64,000 nucleotides of DNA from a virus. Below the pieces are notes generated by a model. That model was not told the origin of the DNA, made no database searches, and saw only the letters and a list, made by a program, of their open reading frames with translations. Positions 33,765-42,209 of this stretch are shown here, in pieces. The position numbers and the translations under genes are program-made. Position 1 is the stretch's first letter. Each line of letters begins with the position of its first letter. The DNA lies in IMG/VR virus record IMGVR_UViG_3300036466_000332, positions 62,001-126,000 of that record. One strand, 5' to 3'.

Positions 33765-34388
33765 ATGAATGGAAATAGAAATCAGATATTCAATGACATT
33801 ATTGATGCGATGGAATACCACATCGATAATAATTTATCGGGCGGTGTGATAAGCAATGATCGAATGGAAGAGATTAATATGATGCTCTTCAATCACTTAG
33901 CCAAAGGATCCAATAACCGAGATAGACAATTGGTTATTAATCGAAAGGTTAGAGGAAGAAGAGGTGAATCTGATAAAGATTTTAAGCTGAGGTTGAGGGT
34001 TGACGTTGATGAAAGTCTGCGTTCCCGTAGACCACATGTTGATAGGTCAAGGATTGCTGAAAGAGAATCCAATGACCTCAGAGAGGTATTTGAAAGATAC
34101 ACAATGAGTGTTTCAGAAATGGACAATAAAAGAGACATTGTTCAGCTCTATGTTAATACTTACATGTGTATCGAAGATGGGTTTGCGGATATGTTTGAAG
34201 AACTATTCCAAGATGGGAAGATGTCAGACCCAGGGTATCTCGATATGATTGCCAGTGGTGAAGTGTTCTATGAGTATGGTGGTTTTAGAATATTCCCAAT
34301 GGCGAATGAATCGACATGGTCTTTAAGTTATGAAACTACACCATTAATTTCAACTGGAATCAAAAATGATTTTGGTTGGAATAATTAG
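33765..34388 (+). CDS. Hypothetical protein, 207 aa
   Basis: ATG behind AAGGAGATGG. Arginine- and aspartate-rich with a basic middle (residues 60-105). No recognised domain. It closes the operon that begins at 32482; a terminator follows it before the polymerase beta N-half. Confidence 0.62.
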   Translation: MNGNRNQIFNDIIDAMEYHIDNNLSGGVISNDRMEEINMMLFNHLAKGSNNRDRQLVINRKVRGRRGESDKDFKLRLRVDVDESLRSRRPHVDRSRIAERESNDLREVFERYTMSVSEMDNKRDIVQLYVNTYMCIEDGFADMFEELFQDGKMSDPGYLDMIASGEVFYEYGGFRIFPMANESTWSLSYETTPLISTGIKNDFGWNN

Positions 34389-34400
34389 TGTGGTGTATAA

Positions 34401-34431
34401 AATAGCGGTTGTTATGGCCGCTATTTTTTTC
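34401..34431 (+). terminator. Rho-independent terminator
   Basis: Stem AATAGCGG / CCGCTATT followed by seven T residues. The gene at 34460 starts only 30 bases further on, so the next gene may depend on read-through. Confidence 0.8.
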
Positions 34432-34459
34432 TTTAATATAGAAAAAGGGAGATGATATT

Positions 34460-35881
34460 GTGGCAAGCGATATGACCAATAGACTATATGAGTTGATGCA
34501 AGAAAAGATTGTAAACGATTCTATATTGGATCCTGAATTAAGGGATATGATACCAGTCGTAATTGAGACATTAAAGAAACTACCAAAGTTAACAATGGTG
34601 GGGTATAGGAAAGAAAGAATAAATCCTAGAAAACAATTTGAAATCGAAATGGAAGATTCAATAATCAAGAAAACAAACAATACAAAAAGAAATAATGTTG
34701 AGTATTCCATTGACTTAGAAGAAAGCAAAGTGGATATTTTAAGATGTTATTTTATAATAACACCAGAGATTATTTCTGACTCTAAAAAAGATGTCGCAAT
34801 TACAAATACCAAATATAAGCTTCTCAGAGTTATGGATAGGTTGGATGAAGTTTTTGAAAGTGAACTTTTAACCGAGTTATTAGAGAGTAAAGATAGAGTA
34901 TCAACTGAAAATGTGGATCCTGAAAACGAAGATGTAAATATGGTATTAGAAGTTCCATTTTTAGTGCCGAGGTTAGTTGATGGGCAATATTTTCTATTAA
35001 ACAACAGAAGATTTTTCTCTGCTTTCTATTTACAAAGAGAAGCTAGGGTTACCAATGAAGGGAAACTGGAGATAGTGAATATTAACCCTGGTGCGTATAA
35101 TGGGGAAGATGAAATACTTTCTTATATCTATCTCACAGATGAAGAATCAGAAGAAGAAGTTATAGAATATTATTTCTTCGGTAATAAGCTGAATCCTTTT
35201 TGTTTCTTACCAAACAATATAAAACTCCATAAAATGTTTCCCGAGTATTTTTCATATAGAGCAAGGGTTTATAATGATAAAAGGAATAAAATAGAACCCG
35301 AAACTAAAGAAGGAAAAATACTTTTGAGAACATACAATAAATGGAGAAACGAGGATAGGGCTAAGTTTAGAAGGGCTAGAAAGAAATCTTTAGAAGGTGA
35401 TGAAGAAAACGATTATGTTTATAAGTTGATCAGTAAAATAAATCCCGATGAGATAGTGGATGCAATAAATGCTGTTTTGAATCCGGGTGACCAAATTATA
35501 ATGTTTGATATCCATAAATCTTTAAGGAAGTTTTTAAAGATTAATATAATAGATTCATTCCCTGGCTTTAGAAAAAGACAGCAACCTAGCATGGTAAAGA
35601 AAAGATATAGGATAAATCCTGAAACCGTAGTAATGATAATGAAAATGAAAAAACAATATACATCAACTGTGGTTCAGGCAGCTAACACTATAGATTTATT
35701 TCCTAGGTTCACTTATATTTCTGAAATGGAAAGTGGTTCTAAAATAAAAGATAAGAACTTACGAAAATTCAGAAAAAAACATGTCGGTTTAATTGACCCT
35801 ATAGCCACATCCACATCTGAGAATTTGGGTTTATCTGGTGGTATGGTTTTTTCTGTTCCAGATAAACATATAATGAGGTAG
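34460..35881 (+). CDS. RNA polymerase beta subunit, N-terminal half
   Basis: 473 residues from a GTG behind AGGGAGATGAT. VPFLVPRLVDGQYFLLNNRRF corresponds to the beta P-x-[IV]-x-x-G-x-F-[IV]-I-N-G-x-E-R region. The end carries LFPRFTYISEMESGSKI and then RKFRKKHVGLIDPIATS, TSENLGLSGG, the counterpart of the R-x-[VF]-x-x-x-H-[FY]-G-x-[IL]-C-P-[IV]-x-T-[PS]-E-G-x-[NS]-[IL]-G-L fork-loop block. The chain ends about 15 residues past this point, where the gene at 30402 takes up the sequence. The order (C-half upstream of N-half, about 2 kb apart) is inverted relative to the protein. Confidence 0.85.
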   Translation: MASDMTNRLYELMQEKIVNDSILDPELRDMIPVVIETLKKLPKLTMVGYRKERINPRKQFEIEMEDSIIKKTNNTKRNNVEYSIDLEESKVDILRCYFIITPEIISDSKKDVAITNTKYKLLRVMDRLDEVFESELLTELLESKDRVSTENVDPENEDVNMVLEVPFLVPRLVDGQYFLLNNRRFFSAFYLQREARVTNEGKLEIVNINPGAYNGEDEILSYIYLTDEESEEEVIEYYFFGNKLNPFCFLPNNIKLHKMFPEYFSYRARVYNDKRNKIEPETKEGKILLRTYNKWRNEDRAKFRRARKKSLEGDEENDYVYKLISKINPDEIVDAINAVLNPGDQIIMFDIHKSLRKFLKINIIDSFPGFRKRQQPSMVKKRYRINPETVVMIMKMKKQYTSTVVQAANTIDLFPRFTYISEMESGSKIKDKNLRKFRKKHVGLIDPIATSTSENLGLSGGMVFSVPDKHIMR

Positions 35882-35890
35882 GTGATTAAA

Positions 35891-35956
35891 ATGAACTCAA
35901 CATTCTATTACCTATATTTAGATTGGGATGGGAGTGTATGGTTGAGTAACTTTTAA
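35891..35956 (+). CDS. Tiny peptide, 21 aa
   Basis: ATG behind AGGTGAT, nine bases after the beta N-half stop, open for 21 codons to TAA, directly before a terminator. The peptide is aromatic-rich (MNSTFYYLYLDWDG then SVWLSNF). It could be a real small protein or a chance frame with a good ribosome binding site. Confidence 0.4.
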   Translation: MNSTFYYLYLDWDGSVWLSNF

Positions 35957-35961
35957 TTAAA

Positions 35962-35993
35962 AGCGACCCTTTATTGGGTCGTTTTATTTTTTT
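35962..35993 (+). terminator. Rho-independent terminator
   Basis: Stem GCGACCC / GGGTCGT with a 6-base loop and a T-rich tail. Confidence 0.8.
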
Positions 35994-36002
35994 ATTATCA
36001 AA

Positions 36003-36014
36003 AACAATTCTTTA
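36003..36014 (+). promoter_or_regulatory. Late-type promoter motif (AACA-N6-TA)
   Basis: AACAATTCTTTA followed by GG, 32 bases before the SbcC-like gene. Confidence 0.45.
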
Positions 36015-36045
36015 GGATATATACAAACCAAAGGGTGTGGAAATT

Positions 36046-38640
36046 ATGTGGCTTAGATATATAAGGTTAGAAAACTATACTTTTTTTAATTCGGGCATGG
36101 ATAAAAATGTGGTGGAAATGGAATTTGATAAAGAGGATGATATTGTAGTTATAAGTGGTGATAATGGGTCTGGTAAAACAACATTCACTAAACTTGCTCA
36201 CAGTCCTTTACCGAAGATAGATAATAACTATGGTATAATTAAAAATCATGCTGGTAAAAAAATTCAAATATACGTTGATGAAAAAAATGACAGAGAAATA
36301 GAAGTTATCCATAACTTCAATCCTAAAAAGGATACACATTCATGTGATTCTTTTATGAACATTATAGAAGACGGGGAGAAAAAGGAACTAAACAATAATG
36401 GCAGTGTTAGGTCTTTTTATGATCTTGTAGAGGAGTATTTTGGTATAACAAGAAACAATGAAGATGTTTTATATACGGCTGTTAAGGAATTGGGTTTAGT
36501 GACTAAGACAGCAGCTGAAAGAAGAGAGTATGTTAAAGGATTTATAAATGGTCTTGAAGAAATAGATGATAGGTATAAGGTAGTTAATGAAAAATACTCT
36601 ATAATAAAAAAAGAGCTTAAAGCTAATGAGATTAAATTAAAAAAATATCCAGATAGTGACGAGATGAAATCAGAGATAAAAGAAATGAAAAAAATGGTTA
36701 CTATCAAAAAATCTGAATTAAAAAATATCCATAAAAAGATGGGTACTATAGAAAATATATCTGAAGACGAGTTAAAAGAAATAAAAGAAACAAAAAAGAA
36801 ATATCAAAAGGATATATCTGATGCAAAAGAGGCTATAAAGATATTGGGAAAATTGGATTCAAATAAATCTTTAAAATATAATGAAGATGAATATAAAGGA
36901 TATCTCAAAAGAAATAAAAAGAAACTTAAAGATATTGAAGAAGAAATAAAATCAAAAAATAAAGCTCTTATAAATTTAAAGAAAGACTCGAAGGGTTTGG
37001 TTAAATTAAAAGAGGATAGACAATACGTTGAGTCTTTAGGTGAGAGATTAAACGAAGTTGATGACGAGATAAAGGGTATCAAAACAGATTATACTTATGA
37101 GGAATACTCTGAGATTAAAACCTTTATTAATAATGTCATCACATCCTTAGATATGTTATCTAATAATATTATTGAGATTGGTTCATTAAAAAGAGATTTA
37201 AAAAAAGAATTGGAAAAAAATAAAAAAGATATTGAAGATTTGACTAAAGAACAAAATGAAATCAAAAAGAATATGGAGTCTATATCTGGTTCCTATGGTG
37301 GTTTTTTTGATGAAAATATAAAACCACATCCTAAGTGTGAATTTGAAAGTTGTGATTTAAGACAGGCTTTTAATGGATACATCACCAATATGGATGAAAT
37401 AAATGAGTTGTCTACCAAACTTAATTTGATTTCTGAGAAGATAGAAAACATTGAAGAAGAAACACAAATTATAAATAATGATCTTCAGTGGAAAGAAAGA
37501 TATGATAGATTAGTTTCAGAGCTAGAAGATAGAGATACATTATTAAAAAAGGATGAAGATTTAAAAAATCTAACAAAAGACAAAATTTTTAATACTTTAA
37601 AAATAGGGAAATATTCTCAATTAGAAAATAAGATCTCTGTAAAATTTGATAAGTTAGATAAGTATTTTAAATATTTGGATGATAAAAAAAGATATGAGTC
37701 TTTTAATTCTGTTTCTGAAAAGGAGAATGATCTTTTAGATAGGTATGAAAAAGAAAAGGAAAAGATTTTAGAAAAAAGAGAAGAATTAAATGAGAAGAAA
37801 AAAGAAATAGAAAAGAAGGTAAAAAAATATAAAGATAAAATAGATAAATTATCTATTGGTTTTAATAATAATCTGGTAGAGAATTTAAATATGGAGTCTT
37901 TAAAAGAAATAATAAAAGAGCGAGAACTGTCATTGGAAAAATTGGATAAACAGTTAGAAGAAATCCAAAAGAAAATAGAGAGTAAAAAAGCTTTAGAAAA
38001 AAATGAGAAAACTATCAATGAAGAACTGAAGACATATGAAAAAAGAGTAGAAAAACTCAATGAAGATTTAACCATTATGAAACATCTGGAGAAAGAATTC
38101 GTTCGATTAAATAAAGAAGAAAAGATAACTTATGCTATAAGAGAAACACTTAGAATACATTTACCTATAACTTTAATTGATTCTTTTCTTGAAAGTGTAA
38201 AGCTATATGCTAATAAGTTTTTGAAAGATGCTAATTTAGAATATAGGGTTTCTGATTTTGAGATATCAGAAAACACATTTAGGATTGAATCTATGAAAAA
38301 AAATCATATTTATACCGATGTTTCAAATATGAGTGACGGCGAAACATGTTTTATGTCTTTAGCAATATCGTTTGCCATACAGGTTGTTTTAGATTCATTA
38401 AACAATTATAAAATTGTGGCTTTAGATGAAATGGACTCTCTTTTAAAAGATTCAAGAAAGAAAAAATATATGGATATAGTTATGTCTCAGTTTTCTAACT
38501 TCGATTTGTCACAGATGTTTATTGTGACACATAATGAGTATTTTAATGATTTAAATAATGTATCCCATATATGTCTTAAGGATTCGACTGTAGATAAATT
38601 TGATAAATCAAAGAAGATAATTTACCATTATGACGATTGA
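36046..38640 (+). CDS. SbcC/Rad50-like (T4 gp46-like) recombination ATPase
   Basis: An SMC-type ATPase of 864 residues; ATG at 36046 behind AAGGGTGTGG. The N-terminus has Walker A (SGDNGSGKTTF, near residues 43-53). Long coiled coils flank a central hinge at about 425-436 with PHPKCEFESC, a two-cysteine turn where Rad50 has its CxxC zinc hook, here spaced by four residues. The C-terminus has the signature MSDGE and Walker B KIVALDEMD, then VTHNEY (His switch). Partner nucleases (gp47/SbcD) make it a DNA-end processing complex; the phosphoesterase at 42178 could be one but is not clearly that. Confidence 0.85.
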   Translation: MWLRYIRLENYTFFNSGMDKNVVEMEFDKEDDIVVISGDNGSGKTTFTKLAHSPLPKIDNNYGIIKNHAGKKIQIYVDEKNDREIEVIHNFNPKKDTHSCDSFMNIIEDGEKKELNNNGSVRSFYDLVEEYFGITRNNEDVLYTAVKELGLVTKTAAERREYVKGFINGLEEIDDRYKVVNEKYSIIKKELKANEIKLKKYPDSDEMKSEIKEMKKMVTIKKSELKNIHKKMGTIENISEDELKEIKETKKKYQKDISDAKEAIKILGKLDSNKSLKYNEDEYKGYLKRNKKKLKDIEEEIKSKNKALINLKKDSKGLVKLKEDRQYVESLGERLNEVDDEIKGIKTDYTYEEYSEIKTFINNVITSLDMLSNNIIEIGSLKRDLKKELEKNKKDIEDLTKEQNEIKKNMESISGSYGGFFDENIKPHPKCEFESCDLRQAFNGYITNMDEINELSTKLNLISEKIENIEEETQIINNDLQWKERYDRLVSELEDRDTLLKKDEDLKNLTKDKIFNTLKIGKYSQLENKISVKFDKLDKYFKYLDDKKRYESFNSVSEKENDLLDRYEKEKEKILEKREELNEKKKEIEKKVKKYKDKIDKLSIGFNNNLVENLNMESLKEIIKERELSLEKLDKQLEEIQKKIESKKALEKNEKTINEELKTYEKRVEKLNEDLTIMKHLEKEFVRLNKEEKITYAIRETLRIHLPITLIDSFLESVKLYANKFLKDANLEYRVSDFEISENTFRIESMKKNHIYTDVSNMSDGETCFMSLAISFAIQVVLDSLNNYKIVALDEMDSLLKDSRKKKYMDIVMSQFSNFDLSQMFIVTHNEYFNDLNNVSHICLKDSTVDKFDKSKKIIYHYDD

Positions 38641-38647
38641 GTTCTAT

Positions 38648-38660
38648 GATTATATATTAT
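38648..38660 (+). promoter_or_regulatory. Early-type phage promoter motif (GATTATATATTAT)
   Basis: Fifth copy, 48 bases before the gene at 38708. Confidence 0.6.
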
Positions 38661-38707
38661 ATATGCGAAATGAAAAAATTATTTAATCAATATAAGGAGT
38701 TGATTTT

Positions 38708-40258
38708 ATGGAGATGGATAGAAAAGTTTATTTTGCAGTTAGGAATGAAAAAGAATTAGAGTTTAATGTTTATCAAAGGAGTTATATTTTTCATGCAAGT
38801 CAAAAGAAGTCTTATGATGGTAAGACTATAAAATCGATTGAGGCAACATGTTCTCAATTAAACCATTTTATTCTTTATTTAGAAAGAAGAATGGAAGATG
38901 AATCAATAGATGAATCAGAAGGTGATTTAGGATACTTTATAGTTAAGATGATGCGTCTAAATGATTTATTAGATAGAAATAATATGGATCAAGCAGTTTG
39001 GGAGGAAGTAAAAGAAAAGTCAACCAGATTTTATGATGAAAAGCTGAAGTATTTTAAAAGAGTTGTGACTGAAGAGTTAGTAAACGATGTCCACTTGGGT
39101 ACTCTGATATCAGATTATGTTTATTCAAATACACTTAAAAACCTAACTTCAGCAGATAACATAAAAGAGAAATTGTTTTATAGTGATATTCATATTTATC
39201 ATTGTCTGTCGGTATATACTAAAATATTGTATTTTATGTATTTTAGGTTTTCTGATGAGACATCTTATAAAAGAATATCTAAATCAATAACTATAGAACT
39301 TTCATCTTTAATGAATCAGATGGCTTTGGATATCTTTCCTAAGGAATATACTAGAATCAATAATATTTCTTTTATGGATAGATTGTTCAATTATATTCAA
39401 TTCCAGAACAGAATAAATTCTAGAACACACACTAAATTACAGGATAAGTTTTCTGCTATAGGTTATAGTGAGGAGTCACTTTCGATTAGTATGTTAGATA
39501 GTGTTATATCTTCCCTTAAAAATTTTGGTGTGATAACTTATAAAAGAAGTAGAGGTAAAAGAAAAACTTTTGATATATTTAAACACAAGTATGAAAATTG
39601 GGGTTATGTTGCTAAGAACACAGCAGCAATCATTTCCTCTACAACCAAAAGAACTGTGAGTTATATGTTTGCTCAGACTACACCGTATGTTATAAATAAG
39701 AAATCACCGACTGTTATGGTTGATGGTGTTTCAGAAAGTAGTAAGTACGAGATACTTTTAGAAAAGAAAAACAAAGAACACTATCAGGATATGAAAAGGA
39801 TTAAACGATATATTATCAATGATTGTTATGAGAATATATCAGCTGAAAGTCGTGATGAGATTGATAAACTATTGGAGGGTGGCACAGATATTAGACATCA
39901 ATTAAATAAATTTATGGTGTCTTTATTTTTGGAGCAAAATTATGAAGCCAATGTTTTGGATCTTATAACCTATGAGGAGTTTTTAACTATATTATTTAGG
40001 GTTTATGAAAGAATGGATAAATACTATAGAATAAAACATGCTTTGATTTCCCCAGTGGGTAATCGGTTAAACGGTATTAGAGTAAGAGAAAAAGATTTGG
40101 AAGGTTTATTATTTTATAGGAACTGTAATAAACCTAAAACCATAAAGATATTAAATAAGATAGTTGGTTATTCATATACATTCAATCGTGATGTTGTTAG
40201 AAATTTAAATATTAAAGATGAAATGATAGATTTTATTGCGGATGGTCTTGTGATATGA
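38708..40258 (+). CDS. Hypothetical protein beside primase, 516 aa
   Basis: ATG behind AAGGAGTTG. Long, helical, lysine- and tyrosine-rich, with no recognised catalytic motif. It overlaps the primase start by four bases (ATGA), so the two are translationally coupled. A replication role is inferred from that coupling only. Confidence 0.65.
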   Translation: MEMDRKVYFAVRNEKELEFNVYQRSYIFHASQKKSYDGKTIKSIEATCSQLNHFILYLERRMEDESIDESEGDLGYFIVKMMRLNDLLDRNNMDQAVWEEVKEKSTRFYDEKLKYFKRVVTEELVNDVHLGTLISDYVYSNTLKNLTSADNIKEKLFYSDIHIYHCLSVYTKILYFMYFRFSDETSYKRISKSITIELSSLMNQMALDIFPKEYTRINNISFMDRLFNYIQFQNRINSRTHTKLQDKFSAIGYSEESLSISMLDSVISSLKNFGVITYKRSRGKRKTFDIFKHKYENWGYVAKNTAAIISSTTKRTVSYMFAQTTPYVINKKSPTVMVDGVSESSKYEILLEKKNKEHYQDMKRIKRYIINDCYENISAESRDEIDKLLEGGTDIRHQLNKFMVSLFLEQNYEANVLDLITYEEFLTILFRVYERMDKYYRIKHALISPVGNRLNGIRVREKDLEGLLFYRNCNKPKTIKILNKIVGYSYTFNRDVVRNLNIKDEMIDFIADGLVI

Positions 40259-41256
40259 TTGAACCTAAACAAAAAATAGTAGATTTTTTAATGGATCGTT
40301 ATGATGCAAAGACCCAAAATAACGGTATATGGTATAAGATAAGATGTCCTTTTTGTGGTGATAGTAATAAACACAAATATTCGAGACATTTAAATATAAG
40401 AATACCATATGATGATAATATGATGGTTGCCAAATGTTTTCAACCTAAATGTGATGTAGGTGGTCTTTTAAATAGAGACCACCTTGTGAAAATGGGGATG
40501 TCAGATACTTCTGTTTTGAAATTTATAACTGATAAAGCTAAAGTAAATAAGTCTATTGTCAATAAAATTTCATCTACTAATTTACATTTGGCTCTACCGG
40601 ATAAACCACATGACGAGGTTTCAGAATATTTTAAAGCAAGAACCAATGTTCCTTTAAACGATAGGAGTATTAAAAGATATAACGTCGTGGGGGATTTTGG
40701 TTGGTTTTTAGAGAGAAATAAAAATAAGTTTAAAGAGAATCGAAGATTAAATAAGTTAAGAGATAATGAAAAAGAAGGATACAGGTATATTGGTTTTTTA
40801 AATGAGACAGGGACATTTATGAATATACGTTCCATAAATGATGATAGGAAAAAGCATATAAAAGTCCCAATAGTTAAGTTTCCTATATATGTTTACCATA
40901 AACCTTATGCTATAGATAATAATTTTGATATTACACATGACGAAGTTTATATAGTTTTGGCTGAGGGTATATTTGACACCATAAACATCAGTAATTACCT
41001 TGGAGGTATAAATGCCTTATATGTGCAAACAGGCTCAGCAGGAGGTATGTATGGGATGTTTAAGCGGTTATCTAAATACTACTATGTTGATTGGATGTTT
41101 GTTAGAGATGAAGATGTAGAAATAAGTTTCTTTAAGAATATAAAAAAATACAATGATTATAGGTTCAGGAACAAAGCTTATGTAGTTTATAATGAACTAT
41201 CTAAAGATTTTGGTGATTTTAGAGAACCTGTAAGAATGCACAAAATAAAAATATAA
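40255..41256 (+). CDS. DnaG-type DNA primase
   Basis: 333 residues. The N-terminus has a zinc ribbon: CPFCGDSNKHK near residues 28-38 and a C-F-Q-P-K-C pair near 61-66, as in phage and bacterial primases. The TOPRIM-like segment YIVLAEGIFDTINI carries the catalytic glutamate near residue 236, followed by a G-x-x-G region (TGSAGGMYGM). The acidic D-E-D at about 285 would be the second metal site. It makes RNA primers for replication. Smaller than bacterial DnaG; no helicase-binding domain is evident. Overlaps the previous gene by four bases. Confidence 0.8.
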   Translation: MIEPKQKIVDFLMDRYDAKTQNNGIWYKIRCPFCGDSNKHKYSRHLNIRIPYDDNMMVAKCFQPKCDVGGLLNRDHLVKMGMSDTSVLKFITDKAKVNKSIVNKISSTNLHLALPDKPHDEVSEYFKARTNVPLNDRSIKRYNVVGDFGWFLERNKNKFKENRRLNKLRDNEKEGYRYIGFLNETGTFMNIRSINDDRKKHIKVPIVKFPIYVYHKPYAIDNNFDITHDEVYIVLAEGIFDTINISNYLGGINALYVQTGSAGGMYGMFKRLSKYYYVDWMFVRDEDVEISFFKNIKKYNDYRFRNKAYVVYNELSKDFGDFREPVRMHKIKI

Positions 41257-41267
41257 GGAGGAAAACA

Positions 41268-41813
41268 TTGTTAAATTATATTCTTAAAATATTCGTAAAC
41301 ATAAAGAACTATTTTTCTAAAGGTGATTCTAATAAGTCTAGAAGAATAGCAAAGAGAATTGTCGATGAAAATGATATTGTCAATTTAAATGGTGTGATAA
41401 ATTATATGAGGAAAAATTTTGATTATGGTAGTGACCCCCTTAATGGTATAATTGATACCCAATATGATTTGGATAAAATAATAGAGACTGGTGGTGTTGA
41501 TGATTGTGATGGGTTTGCTATAATATCAAAGAGGTTGTGTTCTGCAATCGGTTTACAATCTAAAATATTAACTTATGTTCCTTTAAATATTACTAAATCA
41601 CACGTCATTTCAGTTATTGAGATTAATGATGTTTTTGATGCTGAAAAATTGGGGAAAGAAAAAATTATAAAAAATAAAAAACCATATTATATGGTGCTCA
41701 GTGTTAAGAATATTTATGGTTCATTTGATAGTATAGAAGAAATTATTTCTTTCTTTGAAGAAAAAATTGATAGTAAAATAATTGCTTATGATTTAAGAGA
41801 TGGTATAAATTAA
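41268..41813 (+). CDS. Transglutaminase-like cysteine protease
   Basis: 181 residues from a TTG behind AAGGAGG. The segment GVDDCDGFAIISKRLC around residues 75-90 carries the Asp-Cys pattern of transglutaminase-like peptidases (D-C-x-x-x-A/S), with a His at KSHVISVIEI near residue 109 and an Asp after it. The family cleaves or cross-links amide bonds; in phages it appears in tail-associated or DNA-packaging genes. The substrate is unknown. Short N-terminal basic helix. A bidirectional terminator follows. Confidence 0.65.
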   Translation: MLNYILKIFVNIKNYFSKGDSNKSRRIAKRIVDENDIVNLNGVINYMRKNFDYGSDPLNGIIDTQYDLDKIIETGGVDDCDGFAIISKRLCSAIGLQSKILTYVPLNITKSHVISVIEINDVFDAEKLGKEKIIKNKKPYYMVLSVKNIYGSFDSIEEIISFFEEKIDSKIIAYDLRDGIN

Positions 41814-41820
41814 TAAAAAA

Positions 41821-41850
41821 GCAGGGTATTTCACCCTGCCTATTTTTTTT
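41821..41850. terminator. Bidirectional terminator
   Basis: Stem GCAGGG / CCCTGC with T runs on both strands, between convergent genes. Confidence 0.85.
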
Positions 41851-42209
41851 TATATTTTTCCTTTTATTTGTGTTCTGGTTTTATTAAAATTTAGTTTATC
41901 GTTTACAGATCTTATCTCTATTTTAACATTGTGTTCTTTTGCTTTTTTTATTCCTTCTCTCATACCAGATGAAAAACCATTGTCTGTGTATACTGCACAG
42001 AGGTCAGCCTTTTCATACCAACTTATACCAGCTTCAATACCCATCTGTCTTTCTTTTGGTATCTTATCGTTTAGAACTTGGGTGTATAAGAGGTGGCTTG
42101 CTATTGGGGCTTCTCCACGTAATAGGGAATCTAATAAAGCTAACCTTGCATATTTGGTGTTTTCTTTACAGTCACCTTTATAGGGTGATTCGATTATTAC
42201 ATTCTTCAT
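41850..42209 (-). CDS. DUF7768/nucleoside 2-deoxyribosyltransferase-like protein
   Basis: About 119 residues. Start probably ATG 42209; GTG and ATG codons just upstream are in frame. The sequence has the order SPYKGDCKENTKYAR, LLRGEAPIASHLLYTQVL, GIEAGISWYEKAD and VYTDNGFSSGMREGI, which matches a phage family related to nucleoside 2-deoxyribosyltransferases (P-[YF]-x-G ... N-x-x-Y-A-[RL] ... G-x-[AS]-P). The role in phages is not established; base exchange or nucleoside handling is inferred from fold. It overlaps the upstream gene's end. Confidence 0.7.
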   Translation of the reverse strand: MKNVIIESPYKGDCKENTKYARLALLDSLLRGEAPIASHLLYTQVLNDKIPKERQMGIEAGISWYEKADLCAVYTDNGFSSGMREGIKKAKEHNVKIEIRSVNDKLNFNKTRTQIKGKI

